64,000 nt of DNA, from positions 62,001 to 126,000 of the forward strand of contig NZ_CP071860.1 of NCBI RefSeq assembly GCF_023716665.1, written 5' to 3'. The position numbers and the translations under genes are program-made. This stretch comes from Vibrio sp. SCSIO 43135. Lineage in GTDB: Bacteria > Pseudomonadota > Gammaproteobacteria > Enterobacterales > Vibrionaceae. How positions within the stretch are numbered: position 1 is the stretch's first letter; each line of letters starts with the position of its first letter. Positions 45,343 to 55,411 of the stretch are shown piece after piece. The notes under the pieces were generated by a model. The model saw only the letters and a list, made by a program, of their open reading frames with translations. It searched no databases and was not told where the DNA came from.

Positions 45343-45795
45343 AATATGCTCTCCGTAGCAATCCATTTGGCATCAATCAAAAGTCTTATTGACTAAATAA
45401 TAGACAACGATTCACATAAGTGTGATCTAAATCCCTATTTGAGCTGGTGGTATAGCTGGCGTGTTATGGGGTTGTTAATAGATGAGAGGTGTAATAATTG
45501 CTGCTAATGCACATAACTAGCTTTTTCCACTCTCATTTTTAAGATTTATAAAATCTTGACTCAGTGTAACCTTTGCTATGAAACAAATTGATAACACGTG
45601 ATGTTTTTTTAGTCATCACTCGAAAACGGTTTTATTTTTTTTTATTAAAAAAAAAGTTTCTCAAATACTGATGGTGATGTTCTTCGGTATTGGACCGGAG
45701 AGCAGACACTCGGACAACCGCGTTGTATTTCCGCTGTATGTTGTGATGGTAATGGTTGAAGCGAGTGACACGTTCAAGGAATGAGAGAATTTAAT
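45343..45795. other. Divergent promoter region of MCP and chiA, with T9/A9 tract
   Basis: About 450 bp without a gene. It includes a T9 run (45635-45643) followed by ATTA-like spacing and an A9 run (45647-45655), which would form a DNA hairpin or bend, and a GGAATGAGAG ribosome region ahead of chiA. No known riboswitch was recognised. Confidence 0.45.
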
Positions 45796-48339
45796 ATGAA
45801 TCGTATTACTTTGTGCGCCGCTAGTATTGCAATGGCATTATCTGGCGTTGCGAAGGCCGCACCAACGGCTCCAAGCGTTGATGTATATGGGTCTAACAAC
45901 CTTCAATTTTCGAAAATTGAGTTAGCCATGGAAACAACATCTGGTTATAACCAGATGGTTAAATATAACGACTTAGCCGACATCACAATCAAGTTTAATC
46001 AGTGGAGTGGCACAACTGGCGATACCTACAAAATCTATTTTGATGGTGTTGAAGTCGCAACTGGCCCTATTTCAGGTGGACAAACGAGCGCAACTTTCCA
46101 GTACGGCCAAGGTGGCTTGTACCAAATGGAAATCGAAGCGTGTGATGCAACAGGGTGTAGCAAAAGCGCACCTGTAGAAGTAACGATTGCTGATACCGAT
46201 GGTTCACACTTAGCGCCATTGGCGATGAACATTGACCCGAACAACAAAACCTACAATACCGATCCAAACACGGTAGTGGGTACATATTTTGTCGAGTGGG
46301 GCATCTATGGTCGTGAGTATACCGTCGACAATATTCCAGCTGATAATTTGACCCATATCCTTTATGGCTTCATCCCAATTTGTGGTCCGAATGAATCAGT
46401 GAAATCTGTTGGTGGTAACAGTTTTAATGCTCTGCAAACAGCGTGTCAGGGTGTAAATGACTACGAAGTAGTAATCCACGACCCTTGGGCGGCTTTCCAG
46501 AAGAGTTTCAACCAAGCTGGTCATGAATACAGCACGCCAATCAAGGGTAACTACGCGATGCTAATGGCACTTAAGCAGCGCAATCCAGACCTGAAAATCC
46601 TCCCTTCAGTTGGTGGTTGGACTCTATCTGACCCATTTTTCGATTTTGTCGATAAAGCAAACCGTGACACCTTTGTCGCATCGGTTAAGAAATTCCTAAA
46701 AACGTGGAAGTTCTACGACGGTGTTGACATTGATTGGGAATATCCTGGTGGCGGTGGTGCGGCAGCCGATCGCGGTGACACAGTAAATGATGGCCCAGCT
46801 TATATTGCTCTAATGGCAGAGCTGCGTGCAATGCTAGATGAACTGGAGGCTGAGACAGGTCGCACTTACGAGCTAACATCAGCAATCGGCGTTGGTCATG
46901 ATAAGATTGAAGACGTAAATTACGGTGAAGCAATCCAATACATGGATTACATCTTCGCGATGACGTATGACTTCTATGGCGGTTGGAACAACGTCCCTGG
47001 CCACCAAGCTGCACTTTACTGTGGCACCTTTATGCGCCCTGGTCAGTGTGATGGTTCTGGTTTGGATGAAAATGGCGAGCAATATAAAGGGCCAGCGTAC
47101 ACGACTGACAACGGTATTCAATTACTGCTTGCTCAAGGCGTTCCAGCGAATAAGCTCGTTGTAGGTGCCGCCATGTATGGCCGAGGCTGGGAAGGTGTAA
47201 CACCAGATACGCTGACTGATCCAAATGATCCGATGACAGGTACGGGTACTGGAAAACTGAAAGGCAGTACGGCACAGGGTGTATGGGAAGACGGTGTTAT
47301 CGACTACAAAGGCATTAAGTCTTACATGTTAGGAGATGCTCATACTGGTATTAACGGATTCGAATATGGTTTCGATGACCAAGCGAAAGCCCCATGGGTT
47401 TGGAATCGTACTACAGGTGAATTGATCACATTTGATGACAAGTACTCGGTACAGGCTAAAGGTGAATATGTACGTTCATTAGGCTTAGCTGGTTTGTTCT
47501 CATGGGAAATTGATGCAGATAACGGCGATATCCTTAACGCGATGCATGAAAGCTTATCTGGTGGTCCAATTGAGCCGGTTAACCAGAAGCCAGTCGCGGC
47601 TGCTGGTGCAGACCAAACGGTAACAGGCCCTGCATCTGTTGTGCTTGATGGCAGCGCGTCTAAAGATACTGACGGTACAATTGCTAGCTATGTTTGGGCG
47701 CAAACCGCAGGTACTGCAGTGACGTTATCTGGGGCTAACTCAGCGCAAGCGAGCTTTGATGTTGCTGAGGTCGCTCAAGTAGAAACGCTGACTTTCTCAT
47801 TAACGGTTACGGACAATGAAGGTGCGTCAGCTACTGACACTGTGGTAGTGACGGTCAATCCAAAAGATCTTCCACCGGTGAACACCCCGCCAGTAGCATC
47901 AGTATCAGCTCCGGCTAACGTAAGTGCCGGTGATGTTGTGGTAGTCGATGCGTCAGCTTCGGCAGATGCTGATGGCGATGCCTTAACTTATTCTTGGGCT
48001 ATTCCTGCAGGGCTGGAAGCAACAGTACAAGGTTCTTCAGTTAGCTTCGTTGCCGCTGAATACACTCAAGATACCACGCTTAACTTTACGGTGACTGTGA
48101 GTGATGGCCAAGCGACAGCTTCAGCTTCAGCAGCTGTAGTTGTAGCGAAAACCTCAACAGGCGGTGGTACGTGTGACAACTTATGGGATGCAGGTGCTGT
48201 GTACACTGGTGGTCAACAAGTTTCTTGGGCTGGTAAGGTTTGGGAAGCTAAATGGTGGACTACTGGTGAAGATCCAACGACAACAGGCCAATGGGGTGTA
48301 TGGAAAGAAGTAGGTGTTGCGGATTGCGCGACAAACTAA
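45796..48339 (+). CDS. chiA: Chitinase A (GH18)
   Basis: An 847-residue secreted chitinase. The ATG at 45796 is preferred (GAGAG eight bases upstream; the ATG at 45781 lies too close to its AAGG). With this start the signal peptide is 1-21 (VAKAA), an N-terminal Ig-like domain is about 24-135, and the GH18 barrel about 160-590. DGVDIDWE gives D308, D311, D313 and catalytic E315, and SVGGW gives W275, the numbering published for Vibrio carchariae/harveyi ChiA. Two PKD-like domains (about 600-780) and a C-terminal CBM5/12 (about 795-843, SWAGKVWEAKWWTTGE) follow. It degrades insoluble chitin outside the cell. A terminator follows at 48376. Confidence 0.97.
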   Translation: MNRITLCAASIAMALSGVAKAAPTAPSVDVYGSNNLQFSKIELAMETTSGYNQMVKYNDLADITIKFNQWSGTTGDTYKIYFDGVEVATGPISGGQTSATFQYGQGGLYQMEIEACDATGCSKSAPVEVTIADTDGSHLAPLAMNIDPNNKTYNTDPNTVVGTYFVEWGIYGREYTVDNIPADNLTHILYGFIPICGPNESVKSVGGNSFNALQTACQGVNDYEVVIHDPWAAFQKSFNQAGHEYSTPIKGNYAMLMALKQRNPDLKILPSVGGWTLSDPFFDFVDKANRDTFVASVKKFLKTWKFYDGVDIDWEYPGGGGAAADRGDTVNDGPAYIALMAELRAMLDELEAETGRTYELTSAIGVGHDKIEDVNYGEAIQYMDYIFAMTYDFYGGWNNVPGHQAALYCGTFMRPGQCDGSGLDENGEQYKGPAYTTDNGIQLLLAQGVPANKLVVGAAMYGRGWEGVTPDTLTDPNDPMTGTGTGKLKGSTAQGVWEDGVIDYKGIKSYMLGDAHTGINGFEYGFDDQAKAPWVWNRTTGELITFDDKYSVQAKGEYVRSLGLAGLFSWEIDADNGDILNAMHESLSGGPIEPVNQKPVAAAGADQTVTGPASVVLDGSASKDTDGTIASYVWAQTAGTAVTLSGANSAQASFDVAEVAQVETLTFSLTVTDNEGASATDTVVVTVNPKDLPPVNTPPVASVSAPANVSAGDVVVVDASASADADGDALTYSWAIPAGLEATVQGSSVSFVAAEYTQDTTLNFTVTVSDGQATASASAAVVVAKTSTGGGTCDNLWDAGAVYTGGQQVSWAGKVWEAKWWTTGEDPTTTGQWGVWKEVGVADCATN

Positions 48340-48375
48340 TCCGCAACTCAATTAATTTATACGCAACATAAGTGA

Positions 48376-48402
48376 AAGCTCTGCCATACGGCAGAGCTTT
48401 TT
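48376..48402 (+). terminator. Terminator after chiA
   Basis: AAGCTCTGCC-ATAC-GGCAGAGCTT followed by TTTT. Confidence 0.9.
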
Positions 48403-48430
48403 TGATCTTGCAAAATAGAAAATTATGTAT

Positions 48431-48454
48431 AGTGTTATACTTATGTATAACACT
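48431..48454. promoter_or_regulatory. Perfect palindromic operator of the GntR-ABC operon
   Basis: Two perfect 10-base arms, AGTGTTATAC and GTATAACACT, separated by TTAT, 26 bases before the GntR start. This is the expected form for a YtrA-type GntR dimer site and should repress the operon. Confidence 0.8.
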
Positions 48455-48479
48455 GGTTGTCGGAAACAGGTATGGTGGA

Positions 48480-48851
48480 ATGACAGATTGGAATGATAGC
48501 GTACCGATTTTTCGCCAGTTAGCCGAGAGGCTGACGGAGCAAATTTTGCGAGGTGTTTGGCTTGAAGAACAAGCACTCCCATCGGTACGAGCCGTCGCTG
48601 CAGACTTAAAGATTAATCACTTAACCGTGATGAAGGGGTATCAGCTATTGGTTGATGAAGGGGCTATCGAAAAGAAGCGGGGGCAGGGCATGTTTGTAGC
48701 AAAAGGTGCATTGGCTACTTTGAAAGCCAGTCGACGTAAGGCTTTCATGGATCAGCAGATCCCCATGATTGCAAATTCAATGCAGCAGCTGGATATATCT
48801 CTAGAAGAGTTTCTAGAACAATTGACGACACAGATGAAGGGTGAGAAATGA
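48480..48851 (+). CDS. GntR-family regulator (YtrA type)
   Basis: A 123-residue regulator from the ATG at 48480 (MTDWNDSVPIFRQLAERLTEQILRG); the open frame extends 36 codons upstream through the operator and is not coding. The winged helix (10-75) shows the GntR pattern LPSVRAVAADLKINHLTVMKGYQLLVDEGAIEKKRGQGMFV. The short C-terminal helix typical of YtrA regulators follows. Its stop overlaps the ABC ATPase start (ATGA). It likely represses the operon through the palindrome upstream; a cell-envelope signal is usual for such modules. Confidence 0.92.
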   Translation: MTDWNDSVPIFRQLAERLTEQILRGVWLEEQALPSVRAVAADLKINHLTVMKGYQLLVDEGAIEKKRGQGMFVAKGALATLKASRRKAFMDQQIPMIANSMQQLDISLEEFLEQLTTQMKGEK

Positions 48852-49717
48852 GTGTACTAATAGCCGCGAACCAAGTGTCAAAGCAGTACTCTGGCCGCCG
48901 AGCAGAACAAGGTGAAGCAATACAGGACATTAGTTTTGAGTTGAAAGCCGGGCAAGTACTCGGATTACTTGGCCACAATGGAGCGGGGAAATCTACTCTA
49001 ATTAAGAGCTTATTAGGTGCACACTCGTATCAAGGAAGCATTGAGGTTGTCGGTTTGGAGCCTATTGCTCATCGAGCACAAGTTATGGCCCATCTTTCGT
49101 ATATTTCAGACGTCAACGTATTGCCAGAGTGGATGACGGTTAAGCAAATATTGAAGTATACCAATGGAGTGCACCCAAGCTTTGACCGTAACAAAGCCGA
49201 AGCAGTGCTGGCCAACACTAATATCCAGCTGCATAGCAAGATCGGCGCACTGTCAAAAGGGATGAAAGTGCAGCTGCATTTAGCGATCGTCATTTCAACC
49301 GATACTAAGGTGCTGATTCTTGATGAGCCAACTCTTGGTCTTGATCTCGTATATCGCGATACGTTTTATCGACACTTGCTTGAATGGTTTCACGACGGAG
49401 AGCGTGCGCTTATCATCGCGAGTCATGAAGTATCAGAAATAGAGCACCTATTAACCGATGTACTGATTCTCAAAAATGGTCGAGCCGTTATGCAAACCTC
49501 GATGGAACGTATTGCCGAGGACTACGTGATCGTAGAGACCAGCGAGAGTGAGCCAGAAACGATGGCTGCGTTGGAACCCCTGTCGTCTGAAAGAGGGCTA
49601 GGGACAACTAGGTGGCTACTTAGAGCTGATAAAGCCACAGCATTGGAAGACGTTCAATCTATTTACAGTGTAAAGCTAGCGGATCTCTTTCTGGCTTTAC
49701 AGAAGGAGGGCGCTTAA
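48848..49717 (+). CDS. ABC transporter ATP-binding protein
   Basis: A 289-residue ATPase: Walker A GHNGAGKST, Q-loop region LSYISDVNVLPEWM, a weak signature LSKGMK, Walker B VLILDEPTLGLD and switch His in IASHEVSE. The C-terminal 70 residues form a small accessory domain. It powers the permease encoded next, with which it shares one base (TAATG). YtrB/YxlF-like exporters of this type handle peptides or lipids; the substrate is unknown. Confidence 0.93.
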   Translation: MSVLIAANQVSKQYSGRRAEQGEAIQDISFELKAGQVLGLLGHNGAGKSTLIKSLLGAHSYQGSIEVVGLEPIAHRAQVMAHLSYISDVNVLPEWMTVKQILKYTNGVHPSFDRNKAEAVLANTNIQLHSKIGALSKGMKVQLHLAIVISTDTKVLILDEPTLGLDLVYRDTFYRHLLEWFHDGERALIIASHEVSEIEHLLTDVLILKNGRAVMQTSMERIAEDYVIVETSESEPETMAALEPLSSERGLGTTRWLLRADKATALEDVQSIYSVKLADLFLALQKEGA

Positions 49718-50547
49718 TGCATCCAAGTATCCATATGTTAGAGAAAGAGTGGTTGGAGCATAAACTGGTCATTCGAGTACCGCTGTTTATTTTGCTATGT
49801 GGCGTGGTGCTATTTGTTAGCCTGCTAATGAACAGTAACTTACAGCATAATTTATTTTTTCAAATGGAGTTTAGCGGTGATGTCAGTGATGTACACCTTG
49901 AGTTCGGAGATGACCTTAACGCTTTAATTTTGGGTGGTACTGGATTTATTTCGATACTGCTGTCGAGCCTATACTTTCCGAAAACTCTGCGAAAAGAGCG
50001 AATGGAAGGCAGTTCGATGTTTTGGCGTAGTATGCCCGTATCGGATCTCACGACCCATGGAGTTAAGTTAGCCTTTGGTTTAGCGATGATTCCACTAATC
50101 ACTTCGGTATTGGTTGTATCCGCAGACTTCTTTTTGTGGCTACTCAATATCGCTTCTGAAAATCAACTGGCTCTGCTATTTAAGCAACAGTCTCTGAGCT
50201 ATGTACTGCTCCATTGGATGGAGTTTATCGTTCGTATGTTGTTGGTGGGCGTAGCGCTGTTTCCTTTCGCTACTATTGCAATGGCGGTTTCTCAGAAAGT
50301 GAAATCACCGATTTTAGTGATGGTGCTAGGGTGGTATGCGATCAAATGGATGTCTGTCGGCGTATTGGGTATTTATGTGGTGAGCGACTTCATGCAGTTG
50401 ATTGTGTCGCTACCGTTTAAAGTTCTTGCGAGTCCAAACCCGTTGAGTACATTTAGTGATATGGGAGTTGCTCCTTTGCTGGTCTATATGCTTATTGGAG
50501 GAGCAGGCTTGTTCGTGAGTTTGAGGTTTAGCCGAACAGTTGAGTAA
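49717..50547 (+). CDS. ABC-2 type permease
   Basis: A 276-residue membrane protein with about six helices (LVIRVPLFILLCGVVLFVSLL, ILGGTGFISILLSSLYF, LTTHGVKLAFGLAMIPLITSVLVV, WMEFIVRMLLVGVALFPFA, LVMVLGWYAIKWMSVGVLGIYVV and the last helix). Segment PKTLRKERMEGSSMFWRSMPVSD is typical of ABC-2 permeases. It forms the exporter with the preceding ATPase. A bidirectional terminator follows. Confidence 0.88.
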   Translation: MHPSIHMLEKEWLEHKLVIRVPLFILLCGVVLFVSLLMNSNLQHNLFFQMEFSGDVSDVHLEFGDDLNALILGGTGFISILLSSLYFPKTLRKERMEGSSMFWRSMPVSDLTTHGVKLAFGLAMIPLITSVLVVSADFFLWLLNIASENQLALLFKQQSLSYVLLHWMEFIVRMLLVGVALFPFATIAMAVSQKVKSPILVMVLGWYAIKWMSVGVLGIYVVSDFMQLIVSLPFKVLASPNPLSTFSDMGVAPLLVYMLIGGAGLFVSLRFSRTVE

Positions 50548-50579
50548 CTGCAATATCGGTTCACCCGTTGTTCCTATAT

Positions 50580-50608
50580 AAAAATGGCCAGCTTAGCTGG
50601 CCATTTTT
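50580..50608. terminator. Strong bidirectional terminator
   Basis: AAAAATGGCCAGC-TTA-GCTGGCCATTTTT, between the converging ABC permease and lapB genes. Confidence 0.93.
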
Positions 50609-50634
50609 GATTGGTAAGAAGGCAAACCATCGAG

Positions 50635-52749
50635 TTAGTTCACCGCCCTCACTTTACCCTGTTTTAGGTCCGTGAGAACTTGGGCTTTCGGGCCATCGGC
50701 AATGATGCAGCCCTTCTCCATAACGATGATCCTATCAACGATATCAAGCATCGACGTTTTGTGAGTGATCAGAATTAACGTTTCACTTGGAGCAAGCTGT
50801 CCTAGCTGATGTTTGATGTGCATCTCTGAACGATTATCCATTGCACTGGTTGGCTCATCCATTAGTAATACAGGCGGGCGACCTAGTAATGCACGAGCGA
50901 TTGCAACCGCTTGGCGTTGTCCCCCTGAGAGGAGTAGCCCGCCTTCACCGACTTGACGCTCCAAACCAGCTGGGTCTTGCTGGGTGAATACCGTAACACC
51001 GGCTCGGTTGGCTGCATCCATGACATCGCGGTCGTCTGCGAGTGGACGGCCCAAAGTAATGTTATCGCGTATCGAACCATAGAACAGGTTACTGTCTTGT
51101 GGGACACAACCGATGTTGCGCCTAATGTCGATGTGGTGCAACTGATCAATATCGGTGTCATCGATACGAACATGCCCTTCAGTTGGCTTGTATAGCCCCA
51201 TAATCAGGCGCTCGAGAGTCGTTTTACCGGAACCTATTCGACCTATGACTGCGACTTTCTCACCTGGGTTAATGGTTAAGCTGAGATCGCGTACCGAGGC
51301 GATAGGAGAGTCTGGGTAGTGGAAAGTGACTTTATCCAGTTCAATCTTACCTTGGACAATTGGGCGGTGAATGTAGCGTTTTCCTTCTTCTTGCTCATCG
51401 GGCATGCTCATCACTTGCTCAATGATGGTCAGAGAAGATTTGGCCTGATTGTAACGGGTGGATAGTAAAGACAGTTGAACCATAGGCCCAATCGCACGGC
51501 CGCTTAACATGGTGGCTGCGATTAACCCACCCATAGTAAGCTCACCCTCGGCGATTAAATAAACCCCTAGGATAATCATACCGACGTTACAGGCTTGTTG
51601 GACAAACCCTGCCGTGTTTTGGATTCCATCAGTAATGCGTCGACTCTTAATATTCCAGTTAGCCATGTGAGCGACCGCTTCTTCCCAGCGGTACTGGAAC
51701 TGACTTTGCGCACCGAACAGCTTCACGGTTTCAAGCCCAGCTAAGCTTTCAATTAGGTTGGCATATTTTTGAGACGCCAATCGGGAGCCTTCTTCTATGG
51801 TTCGCCTTAGCGGTCCTTGAATCAATGCAGAGTAAATGATCAGAATGAGTACACCGACAATTGGGACCAGCACCAAATTACCTGCCATTAACCAAATCAG
51901 TAGCAGGAACAGCAAAGCGAAAGGTAAATCGATCAACGAAGAAATTGTCGCGGAAGTGAAGAACTCACGAATCGATTCGAACTCCTGAAGGTGGCGTGCA
52001 AACGCACCAACTGAAGGTGGCTTGGATTCCATTCGAATTCCCATCACTTTACTAAATAATTTAGAAGAGATAAGGATGTCGGATTTCTTCCCCGCCACGT
52101 CGATGAAAAAGCTTCGTAGTAGCTTTAGTCCCAGATCGAATAGGAAAATAACAAAGATACCACTGGCGAGAACCCAAAGGGTTTCAAACGCTAGGTTTGG
52201 TACCACTTTGTCGTACACCAAGCGCGTGAACATCGGAGCGGCGATAGCGAATAGGTTAATCAAAATCGAGGCAATAAACACATCTCGATAGATCTTTTTC
52301 GATTGCCAGATGGTGCTCCAGAACCAGTGACCGTCGCGTGTTTTTAGGACTTCAGGAGAACGTTCATCATAGCGAAATTGTTTTTTAACTAGGAAGTAGC
52401 GGCCTATATAGCGCTCTTCCAATTCATCTAATGGCATGGAAACCGGAACTAGCCCAGATTCGCCGGTAACAATTTCGACTTCTTGTTTGTCTTTGTTAAA
52501 ACTATTGAGAACGCACGCTTCCCCACCTTTTAAAACCAACACGACTGGGAGAATGAGATCTGGGATTTCAGTCAGCTTCGAGCGGTTTTCTTTGGCGACT
52601 AACCCTGCGCGTTCTGCGGCTCTGGGAAACAAGAAAGGTGTGAGCTTGCCATCTGACAGCGGCAACCCATTAATCAGCGCTTCAGGTGAATTCGCTAAGC
52701 CGTAATAGCGACTCACGTATATCAGCGAATTTAATAGCGGATCTTGCAT
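50635..52749 (-). CDS. lapB: Type I secretion ABC transporter LapB
   Basis: A 704-residue permease/ATPase. The N-terminal C39-like domain (about 1-130) lacks the catalytic cysteine, as in LapB/HlyB. Six membrane helices follow (about 155-430), then the ATPase: GRIGSGKTTL, LSGGQRQAVAIARALL, VLLMDEPTSAMD and LITHKTS. It exports a large repeat adhesin through the envelope with LapC and a TolC-like protein. It is the last gene of the lapC-G-D-B operon, 20 bases after lapD. The adhesin itself is not in this window. Confidence 0.93.
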   Translation of the reverse strand: MQDPLLNSLIYVSRYYGLANSPEALINGLPLSDGKLTPFLFPRAAERAGLVAKENRSKLTEIPDLILPVVLVLKGGEACVLNSFNKDKQEVEIVTGESGLVPVSMPLDELEERYIGRYFLVKKQFRYDERSPEVLKTRDGHWFWSTIWQSKKIYRDVFIASILINLFAIAAPMFTRLVYDKVVPNLAFETLWVLASGIFVIFLFDLGLKLLRSFFIDVAGKKSDILISSKLFSKVMGIRMESKPPSVGAFARHLQEFESIREFFTSATISSLIDLPFALLFLLLIWLMAGNLVLVPIVGVLILIIYSALIQGPLRRTIEEGSRLASQKYANLIESLAGLETVKLFGAQSQFQYRWEEAVAHMANWNIKSRRITDGIQNTAGFVQQACNVGMIILGVYLIAEGELTMGGLIAATMLSGRAIGPMVQLSLLSTRYNQAKSSLTIIEQVMSMPDEQEEGKRYIHRPIVQGKIELDKVTFHYPDSPIASVRDLSLTINPGEKVAVIGRIGSGKTTLERLIMGLYKPTEGHVRIDDTDIDQLHHIDIRRNIGCVPQDSNLFYGSIRDNITLGRPLADDRDVMDAANRAGVTVFTQQDPAGLERQVGEGGLLLSGGQRQAVAIARALLGRPPVLLMDEPTSAMDNRSEMHIKHQLGQLAPSETLILITHKTSMLDIVDRIIVMEKGCIIADGPKAQVLTDLKQGKVRAVN

Positions 52750-52769
52750 TCAGTTAGACCTATTCTTTT

Positions 52770-54680
52770 TTATTTATCTACGATAAAGCCTTGGAAGGCT
52801 TCAATAAAGTGTTCAGACAAGAAATCTAACTGAGTCTGAGTTTCCACCCTTGAGGCAATCGTCTTGATTCCCAAGTTATGCGCAGTACGGGAAATCGAAG
52901 TCAGCGTGAACTTCTGCTTTTCGTCGTCCAAATGGTGTGTGAATAAGTAATCCAATTTCACGTACGCAGGTCTAAATTCATTAATGTAGTCCAATGACTG
53001 GAAGTTTCGTCCGTAATTGTCGACGCCGAAATCAGCACCAGCATTGCGTATTGCACTACAGAACAGCGCAGTATGGTGCGGTGAGTTGATAAAGCAGTTT
53101 TCTGGGATCTCAAAGTGAAGCATATCAGCAATGGCTGAATGCTTCGTCAGAATCTGCGCTACCCAGCGTATGAAGCTCGGTTGGGCAATGCTGCTCTGAG
53201 AAACATTAATGGCGACAGGTGCCGAGAATTCGTTTCTCTCTAGTTTCTCTACAATGGCTTTAATTACATATTCGTCGAAGATGTGGCTGGCATTGAGCTG
53301 TTCCAGCGCAAATAAGTATTGGTTTGCGCTGAAGCGTTCGCCGTCTTTCTCGATCGCTGAGAACACTTCTTGGTGATAAGTTTGCCCCCAACTGTTGTTC
53401 GCAGATTGGAAACGGAAGCTGAACCAGTCATTGTGAATTGCTTCTTCAACCAAGGCTTTCCACTGCTGTTTACCCATGATGTTTTGGCTGGTTTCGCTCG
53501 AAACGTAACCGTAATTGATATCTAGGTTAGATTTAGCATTGGCCAGCGCGTTATCTAGCATGGTTAATACTTCAGTCGACGATTTAGACTCACGGTTGTG
53601 AACGACACCTAAAGAAAGGTCAGATGCAGCCGTTCCTGTTGGGTCGGCGTTTATGTCTTGCACATAGTTGACGATACTGTCAGCCGTGATTTTCAGTTCA
53701 CTGTCATCCATATTCGGGAAGATGAAACCGAACTCTTCGGTAGAGATACGCGCAATAGTGACGTCTGGAGAATTAATCGATACTTTAAGGTGATCGGCAA
53801 GCTCACGAACCATGCCATCACCTGCTTCGTAGCCTTTATCGTCGTATAGCTCTTTGATGAAACCAGCTTCCAAAATTGCCACACCACCGAATGAATTCTC
53901 AGACAGCCAAGCGTTAAGTTGGCTCATGTAGTATGCGCGGTTGCCCAACTGAGAAACTGGGTCGATGTAGGCACGCTCACGCAGTTGCTGCGCTTCTTTT
54001 GCTTGCGCTTTGAAGGCTTTCTCCACTTGTTCAGACATACTGTTGATGCCATCTACTACGTAAATTAAGTCTTTGGTCGCTGGGCGAGGCAGTGGCTCAC
54101 CAAACTGGTTTTTCGCAACTTGCTCCATTTTAGTGACGATAAGCTGAAGTGGACGCAGTGCGCGCTTGAGGATGAATGCAATGGAAATCAAACCAATAGT
54201 GAAAATTAAGCAGAAAGCTAGCACTAAACGCTCGAACGCTTTCCACAGCTGGGCGTAGGCGTCCCCAGGGTGGCTAACGATCTCAACTTCTGCTAACTGC
54301 ATCCAGCCACTGGTGACAACTCTGCGGTCGTGGATGCGTTCAAATAGGTTCAGGTCGGTAAACCATTTTGGTACGCCGTTAGGTTGAATTGGGTAGGAAC
54401 GTAGAATCTCTTCTCCGGTATCGAGAAAGATCAGGCGTACGATGGAATAGCTACTACCATCAAACAATGCATTGATGACGGACTCTACCGCAACACTGTC
54501 TTTGTTCTCCAAATACGGTGCTAGGGCGAGGCCCACCGTATTGATGGTATTGTTGACCTCGGAGCGCTGCTGTCGCTCTAGGTTCGTCCGGGTGGTGTTA
54601 AATTCGATAATGGATACTGAGATCATCAGCATCAAAAATACCGCAATCATTCCCGCGACAAGCTGTTTATATAATGTCAT
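52770..54680 (-). CDS. lapD: c-di-GMP receptor LapD
   Basis: A 636-residue membrane receptor: helix (7-27), periplasmic LapD/MoxY domain (about 28-150, with SSYSIVRLIFLDTGEEIL and GWMQLAEVEIVSHPGDAYAQL), helix (about 152-172), HAMP, then a GGDEF domain whose site is STEEF and an EAL domain whose motif is FRF and whose DDFG loop is VDNYG. Both are catalytically degenerate. So it should bind c-di-GMP without turning it over and then hold LapG at the periplasmic side. It sits five bases after lapG. Confidence 0.94.
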   Translation of the reverse strand: MTLYKQLVAGMIAVFLMLMISVSIIEFNTTRTNLERQQRSEVNNTINTVGLALAPYLENKDSVAVESVINALFDGSSYSIVRLIFLDTGEEILRSYPIQPNGVPKWFTDLNLFERIHDRRVVTSGWMQLAEVEIVSHPGDAYAQLWKAFERLVLAFCLIFTIGLISIAFILKRALRPLQLIVTKMEQVAKNQFGEPLPRPATKDLIYVVDGINSMSEQVEKAFKAQAKEAQQLRERAYIDPVSQLGNRAYYMSQLNAWLSENSFGGVAILEAGFIKELYDDKGYEAGDGMVRELADHLKVSINSPDVTIARISTEEFGFIFPNMDDSELKITADSIVNYVQDINADPTGTAASDLSLGVVHNRESKSSTEVLTMLDNALANAKSNLDINYGYVSSETSQNIMGKQQWKALVEEAIHNDWFSFRFQSANNSWGQTYHQEVFSAIEKDGERFSANQYLFALEQLNASHIFDEYVIKAIVEKLERNEFSAPVAINVSQSSIAQPSFIRWVAQILTKHSAIADMLHFEIPENCFINSPHHTALFCSAIRNAGADFGVDNYGRNFQSLDYINEFRPAYVKLDYLFTHHLDDEKQKFTLTSISRTAHNLGIKTIASRVETQTQLDFLSEHFIEAFQGFIVDK

Positions 54681-54685
54681 ATGGC

Positions 54686-55351
54686 CTACTCATCGTAACT
54701 TACAATTGGTTTGTTCAAATTAAGGGAGCGCTCTCTTGCGCGAAGATCATTCCAAAGGCTTAAACGAGACGACTTGCCCGCAAGTTGTCCGTTATTGGAT
54801 TTCATTAGCCAAAGGTTTTTACCGTTGAAACTGTATATCGGTAGTAGATCGCGACGCGTTGAAGCGGGCTTAATTTGAGGGTTGATATTGTCTAAGATTA
54901 CCGGTTCTGCGCTTGGTGTAGAGTAGTAAGCGAGTACCATGTGAAATTGATTCAGTTCGATTGCTTTGACGTACACAAGGCGTAGCTTTTTGTCGGATAC
55001 ACCCAGCTCAATCAAAGAAAAATATTTGGCGATAGTAAAGTCTTCACAATCGCCGGCATTACTGCCAAGAAACTCGAGTGGGGTTGCCCAGTAGTCTTTC
55101 TTACCCCAAAGGTCGATATCGTTGACGAAATAGAGCTGATTGAAGAAACGATTTACTTCGGTCAGCTGTTCTTGCTCCGATAAACCGTGATAACGTGAAA
55201 TCTCTTTTCGCCATGTTTCGACGCGCTTTCCGGCACGGGCTCCATAGGTACGAGTCACCGCATCGACCCATTGTTGCTCCTTAGTATTAAGAGCGACGGA
55301 AGTGGGTGATGTAAACAGTATTAAAAGTACCGCTAGCCAGTATTTCTTCAT
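54686..55351 (-). CDS. lapG: Periplasmic cysteine protease LapG
   Basis: A 221-residue transglutaminase-like protease (DUF920/BTLCP). The signal peptide is 1-20 (SVALN). The catalytic triad is Cys in GSNAGDCEDFTIAK (about 100), His in NQFHMVLAYY and Asp in VILDNINPQ. LapG cuts the N-terminus of the large surface adhesin and releases the cell from the biofilm when LapD is free of c-di-GMP. In the operon it stands between lapC and lapD. Confidence 0.94.
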   Translation of the reverse strand: MKKYWLAVLLILFTSPTSVALNTKEQQWVDAVTRTYGARAGKRVETWRKEISRYHGLSEQEQLTEVNRFFNQLYFVNDIDLWGKKDYWATPLEFLGSNAGDCEDFTIAKYFSLIELGVSDKKLRLVYVKAIELNQFHMVLAYYSTPSAEPVILDNINPQIKPASTRRDLLPIYSFNGKNLWLMKSNNGQLAGKSSRLSLWNDLRARERSLNLNKPIVSYDE

Positions 55352-55411
55352 AGGCTATTGCAGTTTGCCAGTGTTCTGTTCATCAATACATCTCGTTCCA
55401 TGAGCTTAGAA

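Noticed and set aside
45635..45655. T9/A9 tract as a terminator between MCP and chiA
   Set aside because: The genes diverge here, so no transcript needs to end; it is more likely a bent promoter region.
48372..48480. N-terminal extension of the GntR protein
   Set aside because: It runs through the chiA terminator and the perfect operator palindrome; the ATG at 48480 fits the family start.
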